DNA of 64,000 bases from Methanococcoides sp. EBM-47 (GTDB lineage: Archaea > Halobacteriota > Methanosarcinia > Methanosarcinales > Methanosarcinaceae). Shown one piece after another: positions 42,291 through 52,825 of the stretch. Location of the stretch: assembly GCA_001896725.1 (NCBI GenBank), contig MPPA01000033.1, forward strand, positions 140,328 through 204,327. The letters are read 5' to 3'. The notes below the pieces were generated by a model. It was given only the letters and a program-made list of their open reading frames with translations. It made no database searches and was not told the origin of the DNA. Numbering within the stretch: position 1 is the stretch's first letter; every line of letters begins with the position of its first letter. The translations under genes were made by a program, and so were the position numbers.

Positions 42291-43385
42291 ATGTCTGGGA
42301 ACACTTTTGGAACTGTTTTTAAAGTTACCACTTGGGGTGAATCACACGGCAATGCCCTAGGAGTGGTTGTGGATGGAACCCCTGCAGGTCTACCTCTTCA
42401 TACTTCTGTTATACAGAAGGAATTGGATAGGCGAAGACCCGGACAAAGCAGTTCTTCTACTTCACGGAATGAAGCCGATACTGTTGAAATACTGTCAGGC
42501 GTGTTCGAGGGAAGAACCACTGGTATGCCAATTTCCATGATGGTTCGTAATAAGGATGCAAACTCAAGTGCTTATGAATATCTGAGAGCGGTCCCAAGAC
42601 CTGGGCACGCCGATCTGTTTTATAGGGAAAGATATGGGGTCCGGGACCACAGAGGTGGGGGGAGATCATCCGGAAGGGAAAGCCTTGGAAGAGTGGCTGC
42701 AGGCGCCATTGCAAAACATTTACTTTCCCTCCACGGCATCACAATCGTTGCACATGTCATCGAATTGGGTGGCATTGTAGTAGCTTCTGAAATGTCTTTT
42801 ACTGAAGTGATGGATAATGTAGAGAAAACACCTGTCCGTTGCGCTGATCTTAAGACAGCTTCAAAGATGATGCAAGCAATAGAAGACGCACGCAAAGAAG
42901 GTGACAGTCTTGGTGGTATAGTGGAGCTCATTGCTACAGGGGTTCCCAGAGGTCTTGGTGAGCCTGTATTTGATAAGCTGGACGCTGATATTGCAAAGGC
43001 ACTGATGAGCATAGGCGCTGTAAAAGGAGTGGAGATAGGTGCAGGTTTTGCAAGTGCACGCATGAAAGGCAGCCAAATGAACGATCCTTTCATAATAAAG
43101 GACGAACAGATCACATGTCCGACCAATAATGCAGGCGGTATTATTGGTGGCATTTCCACGGGTCTGCCCATAATCTGTAGGGTTGCGGTCAAACCTACGC
43201 CATCCATCTCAAAGAAGCAGAGAACAGTGGATATGGAAAAGGTCCAAGAATGTGAGATAGAGGTCCACGGAAGGCACGATCCGACCATACCTCCCAGGAT
43301 TGTACCTGTGACCGAGGCGATGTTTGCGATCGTGCTTGCAGATCATATGCTGCGTAGCGGTTTCATCGGTCCTGTATATATTTGA
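42291..43385 (+). CDS. aroC: Chorismate synthase
   Basis: Converts EPSP to chorismate, the last shikimate step, using reduced FMN. A 364-residue protein with [30 protein letters not shown], the FMN-site [21 protein letters not shown] and the closing [16 protein letters not shown]. Full length. Starts 51 bp after the CDF gene and is probably a separate transcript; no other aromatic-acid gene is here. Confidence 0.98.
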   Translation: MSGNTFGTVFKVTTWGESHGNALGVVVDGTPAGLPLHTSVIQKELDRRRPGQSSSSTSRNEADTVEILSGVFEGRTTGMPISMMVRNKDANSSAYEYLRAVPRPGHADLFYRERYGVRDHRGGGRSSGRESLGRVAAGAIAKHLLSLHGITIVAHVIELGGIVVASEMSFTEVMDNVEKTPVRCADLKTASKMMQAIEDARKEGDSLGGIVELIATGVPRGLGEPVFDKLDADIAKALMSIGAVKGVEIGAGFASARMKGSQMNDPFIIKDEQITCPTNNAGGIIGGISTGLPIICRVAVKPTPSISKKQRTVDMEKVQECEIEVHGRHDPTIPPRIVPVTEAMFAIVLADHMLRSGFIGPVYI

Positions 43386-43636
43386 TATTTTTTTCCCATA
43401 TGTAATAAAAAAAGGCATTGTATGGTGGTTGTGACCTGTGCCCTTCATCATTAAAAGGTAGAAATGAACATGTTATTGACTTCGAGGTTTTACATATTTC
43501 AAGGATATACATACACATATATATAATTTGTAAATAAACTTTTTTTACTGATATATACTATTATCTCTATTAAAGCAATGCTAAATTATCATGTATATAT
43601 AGGAATGCATCATACCTATATATCCTAAATGAATAT
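43386..43636. other. AT-rich intergenic region
   Basis: About 250 bp of very AT-rich sequence between aroC and the PhoU gene, with several TATA-like stretches (ACACATATATATAATTTG at about 43513). It begins with a T-rich run (ATATTTTTTTCCC) just past aroC, a plausible terminator. No gene or RNA seen. Confidence 0.5.
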
Positions 43637-44680
43637 ATGCGAATGTATCGAAATACTGGGTGTGTTGTCATAAATTATGAGCAAAGAAAGATTCAGTTGA
43701 CAGGCGGCTCCACATATATCATCTCTTTACCTATCAAATGGGTACGCGACTGTGATCTTAACCCAGGGGACACCTTAATGCTTATTCCACAAAGTGATTG
43801 CACTCTTTTGTTATCTGCTGGTTCAAAAATAGATAACAGTAAAGAAGAATCTGTGGTCATGATATCTCAGGAGGATACGCAAGAAGATAATTTCAGGATA
43901 CTCGTATCCCATTATCTTGCAGGAAGTGATATTATCCGGCTGGTCTCAAGCAAAGGGTTCCATGCGATGGACCGCAAGTTCTTCAAGGATGCTACCCGTC
44001 AGCGTCTCATTGGTATAGAGGTCATTGAAGAATCTAGAAATGAGATTGTATTGCAAAGTCTTATGAACTATCAGGAACTGACACTGGACAAAGCTTTGCA
44101 GAACATGTCCAGGCTTGTTACTTCAATGCTCGAGGACGTGATGATCGCCCTGAAGGAACATGATCTGGAACTTGCCCGTGATATAATCAGCAGGGACAAT
44201 GAAGTGGACAGATTCTACCTTTTGACCGTAAGGCAGTTGAAATCTGCGGTAGAAGACCCAAAACTTGCCAAGAAAATAGGAATAGAAAGACCTCGACAAT
44301 GTTTGGGATACAGGCTTGTTACAAAGATCATCGAGCATATAGGTGACCATGTGGAAAGAATAGCACATCAGATCATTCTTATGGATAGCCCGGTCCCTGA
44401 AAAGGATATTGTCTTTGCCATGGGAAAACTAGCCCAGAAGGTTTTTGCAGATTCCATAAAGGCCATGGAAGAGAAGGATACCAACTATTCCAATAAAATC
44501 ATCAATTGTACAAGAAAATTCGAGGAATACACCATTGTGTACAATGAAGAGAAAACATCACGCTGCACATCCGAACAAATGATATACATCATCGAAAGCC
44601 TTAAAAGGATATCTGAGTACAGTGCTGATATAGCTGAAATGTCCATTAATATGAATTCTGAAAGAAACAGAGGGGAATAG
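43637..44680 (+). CDS. AbrB-PhoU type regulator
   Basis: A 347-residue two-part protein: an N-terminal swapped-hairpin AbrB/SpoVT-like domain (IQLTGGSTYIISLPIKWVRDCDLNPGD, residues 15-45), then PhoU-like three-helix bundles carrying DNEVDRFYLLTVRQL near residue 195. Archaeal proteins of this layout are annotated as phosphate uptake regulators. No pst phosphate transporter genes adjoin, so it is an orphan and may control a remote operon. Ends in TAG. The gene converges with dapL. Confidence 0.88.
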   Translation: MRMYRNTGCVVINYEQRKIQLTGGSTYIISLPIKWVRDCDLNPGDTLMLIPQSDCTLLLSAGSKIDNSKEESVVMISQEDTQEDNFRILVSHYLAGSDIIRLVSSKGFHAMDRKFFKDATRQRLIGIEVIEESRNEIVLQSLMNYQELTLDKALQNMSRLVTSMLEDVMIALKEHDLELARDIISRDNEVDRFYLLTVRQLKSAVEDPKLAKKIGIERPRQCLGYRLVTKIIEHIGDHVERIAHQIILMDSPVPEKDIVFAMGKLAQKVFADSIKAMEEKDTNYSNKIINCTRKFEEYTIVYNEEKTSRCTSEQMIYIIESLKRISEYSADIAEMSINMNSERNRGE

Positions 44681-44706
44681 GTTACACCTGTCCCTTCCGA
44701 TCAATC

Positions 44707-45864
44707 TCATATTCTGAGCTCTTCCATCCTTATAACTGCTTCATTTATCCTTTCCACGGATTGTGTAAGGGCGAACCTAATATAACCTTCGCCATACGGT
44801 CCGAAACCCACTCCTGGGGTAGCCACTATCCCGGCCTTTTCAAGCAAAAGCTGTGAGAAACCCATAGAATCATAACCCTTGGGAACTGGAGCCCATATAT
44901 AGAATGTCGCCTTTGGAGGTTTAACATCAAGGCCTATACCATGCAGACCTTTGAGCAGTGCGTTCCTTCTCTTTTCATATATCCTGTTCATATCACTTAC
45001 ACACTGCTGAGAACCTGTGAGTGCGGTAATCCCTGCCCTCTGTATAGCATCAAATGCGCCGGAATCAATGTTGGATTTAACCTTTCCAAATCCTTTGATA
45101 AGTTTTTCATTACCTACTGCAAAACCCAGACGCCATCCGGTCATATTATAGGTCTTTGAAAGAGAAAAAAGTTCGATACCAACGTCCATGGCGCCATCCA
45201 CGCTCAGGAAACTTGATGACTGATATCCTTCATAGACCATTTGGGAATATGCATTGTCATGGACCACAATGATATTGTTGTTCTTTGAAAATTCCACAAC
45301 CTCTTCAAAGAATGACCTGTCAGCTGTTGCAGATGTAGGATTGTTCGGATAATTTATGAACATCAGTTTTGCCCTTGCCAGCATATCCGCTGGTATGGCA
45401 TCAAGATCTGGCAGGAAATCATTCTCTTCCAGAAGCGGTATTGTAAAAGGTTCCCCACCTGCGAACTGTGCACCAATCTTATATACCGGATAAGCTGGAT
45501 CGGGGCACAACACCACATCACCAGGATTGATGAAAGCCAGAGGAACATGAGCAACACCTTCCTTGGAGCCTATAAGTGTGAGCGTCTGACCTTCGGGATC
45601 TATATTGATACCCTTTGTTTCATTACACCATCTGGCAGCAGCTTTCCTAAACTCTAACATACCGGTGTATGATGGGTATCTATGTGTGGCAGGATCCCTG
45701 ACCGCCTGACACATGGATTCTACTATATGTGAAGGTGTGGGCTGATCAGGATCACCTATACCCAGGTCTATCACATCTATTCCTTTTGCCAACATCTTGG
45801 CTTTGGATTCATCGATCGTTGCAAAGAGATAAGGTGGTAGAGCATTGATTCTGTCTGAGTACAT
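44707..45864 (-). CDS. dapL: LL-diaminopimelate aminotransferase
   Basis: PLP enzyme that converts tetrahydrodipicolinate directly to LL-diaminopimelate for lysine synthesis in methanogens. A 385-residue fold-type I aminotransferase: the N-terminal INALPPYLFATIDESKAK is characteristic of DapL, with NYPNNPTSA and the PLP-lysine segment SLSKTYNMTGWRLGF. Other class I/II aminotransferases in this group share these blocks, so substrate assignment rests on the N terminus. The divergent kinase gene starts 140 bp away. Confidence 0.9.
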   Translation of the reverse strand: MYSDRINALPPYLFATIDESKAKMLAKGIDVIDLGIGDPDQPTPSHIVESMCQAVRDPATHRYPSYTGMLEFRKAAARWCNETKGINIDPEGQTLTLIGSKEGVAHVPLAFINPGDVVLCPDPAYPVYKIGAQFAGGEPFTIPLLEENDFLPDLDAIPADMLARAKLMFINYPNNPTSATADRSFFEEVVEFSKNNNIIVVHDNAYSQMVYEGYQSSSFLSVDGAMDVGIELFSLSKTYNMTGWRLGFAVGNEKLIKGFGKVKSNIDSGAFDAIQRAGITALTGSQQCVSDMNRIYEKRRNALLKGLHGIGLDVKPPKATFYIWAPVPKGYDSMGFSQLLLEKAGIVATPGVGFGPYGEGYIRFALTQSVERINEAVIRMEELRI

Positions 45865-46005
45865 CTTTTCACCTGTAAAAGGTTTATCTAATGGAGACCT
45901 GCATGCTATACTTTACGCATAAATATATGGGTATTGGTTTTGGCATACTGTATATGTCCATAGAAATCTTTTTATACAAATATTATAATTATATAAATAT
46001 AATAT

Positions 46006-47889
46006 ATGGGCTTGATAAACGACACCTGCATATTTGGAGAATGTGCATCGAACATCCAGAAAAACACCACAGACAACCCTTTTGCATTACTGAGGATAAT
46101 AGGCTTACTTAATTCCAGTCTGCCGGTGTGTTCTCTAGTAAGTATGCTTGTAAGGTCCTTATCTGAAGCAATGCTACCTCTTCAGGTATACGACATCAGT
46201 ATAAAAATAGATGAAAATATCTACGGATCCCTGGAAAACTACCAGTATCCATCCATATCTGTGGATGTGACTGTGCATGGAAAGGTCCGCGGCTACATAT
46301 CAGCATCGTATAATAAAGAGAAGCAGAATTCTGAACAATGGGCACAAGCGCACGAAATTCTAAACATTCTCTCCAGGTCTCTAAGCAATTTGATCGAAAA
46401 GAAAGAGCTTGAAAGAACATTCCTGGAAAGCACTCGCCGCTACAATACACTTTTTTACAACTGCCCAGTGGGACTTTTTGTGGATAAGAAAGGTAATATT
46501 GTTCATTGCAATCATAAACTTGCACAAATACTAGACATACCTGAAAACAAGATAATAGGGCTCCATGTTACTGATCTAATAGATGATGAGAATATTTGGA
46601 AGATATTTTGTTCACACAAGCTGTCTTCAGAACCTGTTAAAATCGAATACGATGTAGATCTGAAAAAAAGACCTATGAAACTTCGTTCCATATACCTTCC
46701 GGAACTGACGTCCACAGGTGAATTAAAGGGCGGCCTTGGAATAGTAGAGGATATAACAAAGATAGAGGAAGCAGAACAAGTACAGCAGCAACAAAAAAAT
46801 CTTTTGATCAATACTTTTAACGCGATCAATGATCTGATATTGGTCCTGGACAGGAACCTTAGGATCGTGACCAGTAACTGGAAAGGCCTTGAGAACATAT
46901 CTGAAGAAGAACGACAAAAAAAACCAAATCGTAATGAGGCACTGACACACAACGCGGGATCATGTGAAAAATCCCATATACTTGAAGCTTTTGCTACAGG
47001 TGTCCCTAAAGAGGCTCTTTGGGAAAATCCTATAGATGGAAGTATCAAAGAGATGAAAGCTTACCCTATCTTTGATGCGGATGGGAGGGCAATAATGGTA
47101 GTTGAGCATCTGAGGGACATAACTGAAATAAAGCGCTCGGAAGACAACCTCATGAAAGCCAATCAAGAGCTGGCAAATGCATACGAGAGCCTGAAATCGC
47201 TGGACAGGCTTAAAAATGAGTTCCTTTCTAATCTTCAGCATGAGATCAATACACCTCTTACGAGTATCAAAGGTTTCAGTGAACTTGTACATGAAGAAGA
47301 TCTCGGGCCGCTGAATGCTGAGCAGAAAAAAGCAATGCATAGGGTCGTTGAGAAAACGAAACAACTACAAATGATCTTGGATTCCTTGTTGTTCGTCAGC
47401 TCTGCAACTCATGGTGCTATCAAATATAATTTTGAACAATTGTCAATAGCCAATCTGCTACATATTTCTTTGAATATAGTGAGTGAAAAACTGAGACAAA
47501 AAGGTCTTGAACTGGAAGCAAACATACCCTTAGAACTACCTGAGATCATTGGCGATATCGATTATTTGCCCCGGGTCTTTGTTCATCTTCTAGATAATGC
47601 CATCAAATTCACAAATATTGGCGGGAAGATCACCGTATCTGTTACGGAAGAAAAGGGTTTTGTTCATTTGATCATCAATGACACAGGTATTGGTATTGCA
47701 GAGAAGGATTTCGAAAAAGTTTTTCAGATGTTCTTCCAATTGGATGGATCATCGACCCGTAACTACGGAGGTAATGGGTTGGGGCTCTTTATGTGCAAGA
47801 TCATAATCGAAGAACATAAAGGTAAGATCTGGATCAATAGTAAGAAAGGTCGGGGTACGACAGTACATATACTGCTCCCTCATACTTAG
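46006..47889 (+). CDS. PAS sensor histidine kinase 1
   Basis: A 627-residue cytoplasmic kinase, no membrane helix. An N-terminal ~110 residues of unclear fold, two PAS-like domains (about 148-260 with RYNTLFYNCPVGLFVDKKGNIVHC, and 265-380), a HisKA dimerisation helix with the phospho-acceptor His412 in LQHEINTPLTSIKG, and a complete HATPase domain (LLDNAIKFTN, DTGIGIAEKDFEKVF, GGNGLGLFMCK). No receiver domain and no response regulator gene nearby. Very similar in arrangement to the next gene, from which it differs mostly in the sensor half; ligand unknown. Stop TAG. Confidence 0.92.
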   Translation: MGLINDTCIFGECASNIQKNTTDNPFALLRIIGLLNSSLPVCSLVSMLVRSLSEAMLPLQVYDISIKIDENIYGSLENYQYPSISVDVTVHGKVRGYISASYNKEKQNSEQWAQAHEILNILSRSLSNLIEKKELERTFLESTRRYNTLFYNCPVGLFVDKKGNIVHCNHKLAQILDIPENKIIGLHVTDLIDDENIWKIFCSHKLSSEPVKIEYDVDLKKRPMKLRSIYLPELTSTGELKGGLGIVEDITKIEEAEQVQQQQKNLLINTFNAINDLILVLDRNLRIVTSNWKGLENISEEERQKKPNRNEALTHNAGSCEKSHILEAFATGVPKEALWENPIDGSIKEMKAYPIFDADGRAIMVVEHLRDITEIKRSEDNLMKANQELANAYESLKSLDRLKNEFLSNLQHEINTPLTSIKGFSELVHEEDLGPLNAEQKKAMHRVVEKTKQLQMILDSLLFVSSATHGAIKYNFEQLSIANLLHISLNIVSEKLRQKGLELEANIPLELPEIIGDIDYLPRVFVHLLDNAIKFTNIGGKITVSVTEEKGFVHLIINDTGIGIAEKDFEKVFQMFFQLDGSSTRNYGGNGLGLFMCKIIIEEHKGKIWINSKKGRGTTVHILLPHT

Positions 47890-48008
47890 GGTCAAAGAAA
47901 TAAAAAGCAAGAGTAGGTCGTTATGATCATAATGTTTTTTTATATGTTTGTACCTTTTTCCTTCAATGACCGAAAAGATATTTAATCTATAATGAGCCAA
48001 AAGCCCAT

Positions 48009-49907
48009 GTGGATAATATTTGCGCAAATATTCTTGAGCACGCCTGGGATGGGGTCTGGGCTGTTGATAGGGAGAACCGGTTCATTTTTTTCAATAAAGG
48101 AATGGAAGACATTTCTGGCTTGAGGTCAGATGATCTGATAGGTAAGGACCTTATGTCGTTACTACCTGATCAAGGGGTCGTGGATGAAGTACATTTTAAG
48201 GAACTGTTCCATATAGCCAGGGAAAAACTGGTACCAGTAAACTATTCTTTGCTACCTATCATCACCACCAGAGGAGAACTTATGGAACAAAGCGGCCAGT
48301 TGTTGCCTCTCCTAAATGAGAACGGTACCTATGATGGTATGGTTGGGACTGTGGAACACTTCAGTACAAAGAAAATAGGTGCATCTGTCAAAGGGAATGG
48401 ACCATCGGAAAGGAAACTGAACGTAATCTACAGAAGTAGTCCTGTTATTGCTTTTCTCTGGAGGGCGGAACCTGGATGGCCGGTAGTTTTTGTTTCTCAG
48501 AATATATCCAGGTTCGGATATCAGGCAGAAGAGTTCACATCCGGTAAACTGCTCTATAGCGATATGGTATGTCCCGAAGACCTCGGTAGCCTTACTGCTG
48601 ACGTATCGGACTTCGAAAGGCAGGGACAACCGTACTTCATCAAAGAATATCGCATCTTAACGCGCAGTGGAGAAATAAAGTGGGTCACAGAAAGATCAAT
48701 GCTTGCGAGAGATGAGATGGGAGGACCCAGCTATTACCAAGGGATCATTATTGATATCACACACATCAAAGAAATGGATATGGCACTCAAGGAATCTGAG
48801 AACAAATACAGGTTGATATTTGAGAATTCTCCACTTGGCATTTTCAATTTTGATAAGGATGGTACTGTTACTCATTGCAATGAAAAGATATCAGAGATCC
48901 TAGGTATACCTAAAGAAAAGATAATCGGTTTCAATATGAGCGTATCGCTGAGCGATGAAAAGATGAAAGCGGCCTTCAACGAGGTGCTCTTACTAAGACC
49001 AGGATACTTCGAAGGAGAGTACAGGGCTCAGGGGAATGGTAAAACAGCATTTATAAAAGTTGATTACAGTCCGAATACATTAGATGATGGTACGCTGCTG
49101 GGTGGAGTAGGCATCGTTGAGGATATCAGCGAGCGTAAGATCGCCGAAGAGAAATTAAAGGAATATGCTGATGAACTCGTCAATGCTAACAAAGAACTAC
49201 AGTCTGTAGATAGGATGAAGAACGAACTTCTATCAAATGTGAGCCATGAGCTAAGAACGCCTCTTACTTCCATCAAAGGGTACAGTGACCTACTTATAGA
49301 AGGCACCTTGGGAAAAATGAACTATCAGCAACTTAAGGCTGTCAGCACGGTCATTCGTAATACAGAGAGACTTCGAAGACTCGTTGATTCTCTGTTGTAC
49401 GTAAGCATGGCTGAAGTTGAGGAGATAAAGTATGATTTTAGTAAGGTAGATATCTTTGAGGTCATTGATAATGCTGTGACAGATATGGCGGTATTAATCA
49501 CTGAGAAGAATATAGATGTATTTCGCCATATACAAGAGGATATACCGCAAATAGAAGCTGATGCAAAAAAGATAACCGATATGCTGACGAATTTACTGGA
49601 CAACGCTCTAAAATTCACACCTCCACAGGGTAAGATCATTATTATTGCTAAAAAAGAGGGGAAAATGGTACATATCAGCATAGAAGACAGCGGAATAGGT
49701 ATACCTGCAGAATTGCTACCTCATTTATTCCAGAAATTCTATCAGATCGATCCGTCCATAAGACGCAAACATGGTGGTACAGGTCTTGGTTTGTTCATTT
49801 GCAAGAACATCGTGGAAGCACACAAGGGAAAGATCTGGATAGAAAGTGAAGAGAAAAAGGGTACTACTGTGCATGTTCTGCTTCCTATCCTGCAAGATAG
49901 TGCATAG
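48009..49907 (+). CDS. PAS sensor histidine kinase 2
   Basis: A 632-residue soluble kinase with three PAS/PAC-type modules (about 8-115, 130-265 and 270-385), HisKA with His413 in NVSHELRTPLTSIKG, and the HATPase motifs LLDNALKFTP, EDSGIGIPAELLPHLFQ and GGTGLGLFICK. The frame is open from 47970 but contains no ATG before the GTG at 48009, which is therefore the most likely start. A tandem paralogue of the preceding kinase, 119 bp away. No receiver protein in the neighbourhood. Stop TAG. Confidence 0.92.
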   Translation: MDNICANILEHAWDGVWAVDRENRFIFFNKGMEDISGLRSDDLIGKDLMSLLPDQGVVDEVHFKELFHIAREKLVPVNYSLLPIITTRGELMEQSGQLLPLLNENGTYDGMVGTVEHFSTKKIGASVKGNGPSERKLNVIYRSSPVIAFLWRAEPGWPVVFVSQNISRFGYQAEEFTSGKLLYSDMVCPEDLGSLTADVSDFERQGQPYFIKEYRILTRSGEIKWVTERSMLARDEMGGPSYYQGIIIDITHIKEMDMALKESENKYRLIFENSPLGIFNFDKDGTVTHCNEKISEILGIPKEKIIGFNMSVSLSDEKMKAAFNEVLLLRPGYFEGEYRAQGNGKTAFIKVDYSPNTLDDGTLLGGVGIVEDISERKIAEEKLKEYADELVNANKELQSVDRMKNELLSNVSHELRTPLTSIKGYSDLLIEGTLGKMNYQQLKAVSTVIRNTERLRRLVDSLLYVSMAEVEEIKYDFSKVDIFEVIDNAVTDMAVLITEKNIDVFRHIQEDIPQIEADAKKITDMLTNLLDNALKFTPPQGKIIIIAKKEGKMVHISIEDSGIGIPAELLPHLFQKFYQIDPSIRRKHGGTGLGLFICKNIVEAHKGKIWIESEEKKGTTVHVLLPILQDSA

Positions 49908-49987
49908 ATCAATACCGATCCATTTTTAAGTGTGCAGACCGTAACCACGCTACAACCTTATTCTCAATGAAATGAAAGAGGCAACAC

Positions 49988-51466
49988 ATGAGTAACATTC
50001 TGCGCAGAGGGCGTTTGGTCAGCACGCCTGATGAGGACATAATGAAGTTCACTTCTTCGATGAGGTCGGATAAATGGATATTCGATGCGGACATAATGGT
50101 GGATTTTGCTCATACCATCATGTTGAAGGAGCAGGGAATTATAAAAGAAGAGGACTGTTCCAGTATCCTCAGGGGATTATTGTGCATCAGGGAAGAAGGT
50201 ATAGAACAACTGGACCATACCTATGAAGATATTCACATTTCCCTGGAATCAAGGCTTATTGATATGGTTGGTGAGGATGTTGGAGGCAGAATGCACTCTG
50301 GCAGATCGCGTAATGACGAAGTTGCAACATGCATTCGTTTGACCCTGCGTGAAGAGTTGCTTGCCCTTATGGAAGAATTGCACGCACTTCGTAACACTTT
50401 ATGTTCACTTGCAGCTGAAAACCTCAAGACGATAATGCCTGGCTTCACACACCTGCAACATGCACAACCCACTACATTGGCCCACCATCTTATAGCTCAC
50501 ATGGATGCTTTGGGCAGAGATATAGATCGTCTCAGAAGTGCCTACTCACGGGTTAACCTTTGTCCTCTGGGAGCCGCAGCTTTTGCTTCCACAGGCTTTA
50601 ACATAGATCGGGAGCGTACTAGACAATTACTGGGTTTTGAAGGTCTTGTTGAGAATTCTATGGATGCGGTCAGTAGCAGGGACTTTCTTATAGAATGCAC
50701 TGCTGTGCTCGCAAATCTTGCCATTAACTTAAGCAGGATGGCAGAAGAACTTGTTATCTGGTCCACCTCAGAATTCGCTTTCATCGAGCTGGATGATCGC
50801 TATGCATCCACCTCGTCGATCATGCCACAGAAAAAGAATCCAGACACTGCAGAACTGCTGAGAGGAAAAAGCGGAGTGGTGGCAGGATCACTGATGGCTC
50901 TTATTACCACTTGCAAGGCACTTCCATTAAGCTATAATCGTGACCTGCAGGAAGCAACTCCTAATATGTGGAGAGCAATGGAAACGGCAAGAAGCTCGGT
51001 ACGTATGATGGAAGGTATGATAAGTACCATAAAGGTCAACAAGGAAACCATGGCATCAAAGTCTGTAATGGGGTTTACCACAGCAACTGAGCTTGCAGAT
51101 ACACTGGTAAGGGCAACGGGCATACCCTTCAGGACAGCTCATCAGATCGTAGGCGTGCTTGCAAGGGAGAACGAGGACATTCATCTGCAACAGATAGATG
51201 CTGTGGCCGACAAGGTACTGGGAACAAAACTTAGCAGCAAGGGACTTACAGAAGAAATGATATACGAGGCTTTGGACCCAATATCCAATATAAGGAAAAG
51301 AAAGGTCATTGGCGGTCCAGCGTTCAAGGAAATGGAACAGGCCATCATAAGAAGAAAAAGAGCTATGAAGCAAGAAGATAAAGAGATACGGGCGTTGAGA
51401 AATGCCTCGGAAGTTTCTTTAAAGGCTCTTATAGAGCTCGTGGAACAATATACAAAGCATGTTTAA
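49988..51466 (+). CDS. argH: Argininosuccinate lyase
   Basis: Splits argininosuccinate to arginine and fumarate. A 492-residue member of the fumarase/aspartase superfamily with HSGRSRNDEVAT, MPGFTHLQHAQP and the catalytic-loop signature SSIMPQKKNPD near residue 280. Standard length. It opens a plus-strand run argH-gatD-aspS-rpiA, with small gaps between argH and gatD (23 bp) and between aspS and rpiA (9 bp). The preceding arginine gene argG lies about 43 kb upstream. Confidence 0.98.
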   Translation: MSNILRRGRLVSTPDEDIMKFTSSMRSDKWIFDADIMVDFAHTIMLKEQGIIKEEDCSSILRGLLCIREEGIEQLDHTYEDIHISLESRLIDMVGEDVGGRMHSGRSRNDEVATCIRLTLREELLALMEELHALRNTLCSLAAENLKTIMPGFTHLQHAQPTTLAHHLIAHMDALGRDIDRLRSAYSRVNLCPLGAAAFASTGFNIDRERTRQLLGFEGLVENSMDAVSSRDFLIECTAVLANLAINLSRMAEELVIWSTSEFAFIELDDRYASTSSIMPQKKNPDTAELLRGKSGVVAGSLMALITTCKALPLSYNRDLQEATPNMWRAMETARSSVRMMEGMISTIKVNKETMASKSVMGFTTATELADTLVRATGIPFRTAHQIVGVLARENEDIHLQQIDAVADKVLGTKLSSKGLTEEMIYEALDPISNIRKRKVIGGPAFKEMEQAIIRRKRAMKQEDKEIRALRNASEVSLKALIELVEQYTKHV

Positions 51467-51489
51467 TGTGATCAACAGATGTGATCTTC

Positions 51490-52740
51490 ATGGAATTTCA
51501 ACTGGGTGACAGGATAAGGATAGAGAAGGACAATGTAGAGTACGAAGGTATAGTTATGCCAAGTACTACACACCACATTGTCCTTAAGATGTCAAATGGC
51601 TATAATGTAGGCATCTCTCCTGAGGATGCAAATATAATCTTGCTTCAGAAAGTTGCTAAGGATCTTAGTGCCCCCGACGCTTTCGGGACAAAAAAATCGA
51701 CAAAGGACAAATTGCCCAAGGTCTCCATTCTTTCCACAGGAGGCACAATTGCAAGCAAGATCGATTACAGGACCGGTGCGGTCACAGCGAGTTTCTCTGC
51801 TGACAACATATTAAGAACGATCCCTGAACTTACGGAAATTGCGGATCTTTCTGGAAAGGCAGTTTACAATATACTTTCCGAGAACATGAGAACAGAATAT
51901 TGGGAAGAGCTTGCCAGGGCAGTGGCAGAAGAGATCAAGAACGGTGCGGATGGGATAATCATTGCACATGGCACGGACACAATGATGTATACTGCTGCTG
52001 CACTGGCCTTTATGGTCCGTACCCCGGTGCCCATCGTGTTCGTGGGCTCACAGCGCAGTGCTGACCGTCCAAGCAGTGACAATGTCATGAACATGATATG
52101 TGCAGCTAAAGTTGCAGTGAGCGACATTGCCGAAGTATGCGTGGTGATGCATGGGAGCGAATCAGATGACATGTGTGCTATTCACAGAGCCACCAAGGTC
52201 AGAAAGATGCATACTTCCAGAAGAGATGCATTTAGGTCCATTAACTCGGAACCTATTGGTTTTGTGGAATACCCTACCGGAGAGATCCACACTCATCTGG
52301 AATATACTAAAAGGTCCTCACAGCAACTCGAACTAAGAGGTAGCTTCGAACCTAAATGCGCACTTCTTAAGTTCACGCCGGGAGCAAGTCCAGATATAAT
52401 ATCCTATTACCTTGATGCCGGATACAAAGGTATTGTAATAGAGGGTACGGGATTGGGACATGTGTCACACGAATGGGTACCTATGATAGAACGCGCAACA
52501 AGCATGAATATCCCTGTAGTAATAACTTCACAATGTCTGTACGGACGGGTATGTGGTCGTGTTTATGATACTGGCAGGGATATGTTAAAAGCCGGAGCCA
52601 TTGAGGGTGAGGATATGCTACCTGAAACAGCCCTGGTAAAGCTCATGTGGGCACTGAAAATGTCCGATGACCCGGATGCTGTGAAAAAGATAATGTCCCA
52701 GAACATTGCATTTGAGATCAACGAAAGAAGTTTGGAATAA
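51490..52740 (+). CDS. gatD: Glutamyl-tRNA(Gln) amidotransferase subunit D
   Basis: Asparaginase-type glutaminase that supplies ammonia to GatE. The 416-residue protein has an N-terminal Tudor-like domain, then an asparaginase fold with [17 protein letters not shown] (first Thr nucleophile region), IIAHGTDTM and HGSESDD. GatD of archaea has exactly this order. ATG 51490 chosen: GTGAT at 51481-51485 is a good ribosome binding site; a GTG at 51481 overlaps it. Next to aspS, the other tRNA-charging gene; partner gatE is at 11846-13747. Confidence 0.96.
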   Translation: MEFQLGDRIRIEKDNVEYEGIVMPSTTHHIVLKMSNGYNVGISPEDANIILLQKVAKDLSAPDAFGTKKSTKDKLPKVSILSTGGTIASKIDYRTGAVTASFSADNILRTIPELTEIADLSGKAVYNILSENMRTEYWEELARAVAEEIKNGADGIIIAHGTDTMMYTAAALAFMVRTPVPIVFVGSQRSADRPSSDNVMNMICAAKVAVSDIAEVCVVMHGSESDDMCAIHRATKVRKMHTSRRDAFRSINSEPIGFVEYPTGEIHTHLEYTKRSSQQLELRGSFEPKCALLKFTPGASPDIISYYLDAGYKGIVIEGTGLGHVSHEWVPMIERATSMNIPVVITSQCLYGRVCGRVYDTGRDMLKAGAIEGEDMLPETALVKLMWALKMSDDPDAVKKIMSQNIAFEINERSLE

Positions 52741-52751
52741 AACAGCGTAAT

Positions 52752-52772
52752 ATAAAAGTAATATACTTTTAT
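52752..52772. promoter_or_regulatory. 21-bp palindrome at the aspS promoter
   Basis: ATAAAAGTA, spacer ATA, TACTTTTAT: perfect 9-bp arms, 53 bases before the aspS start and 12 bases after gatD. It includes a TATA-like element and could be a promoter, an operator or an RNA hairpin. Confidence 0.4.
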
Positions 52773-52825
52773 ACTGCAAGTATCGTTAGTGGGTAAAAAG
52801 AACACTACTCATGTAAGGTGAATAT

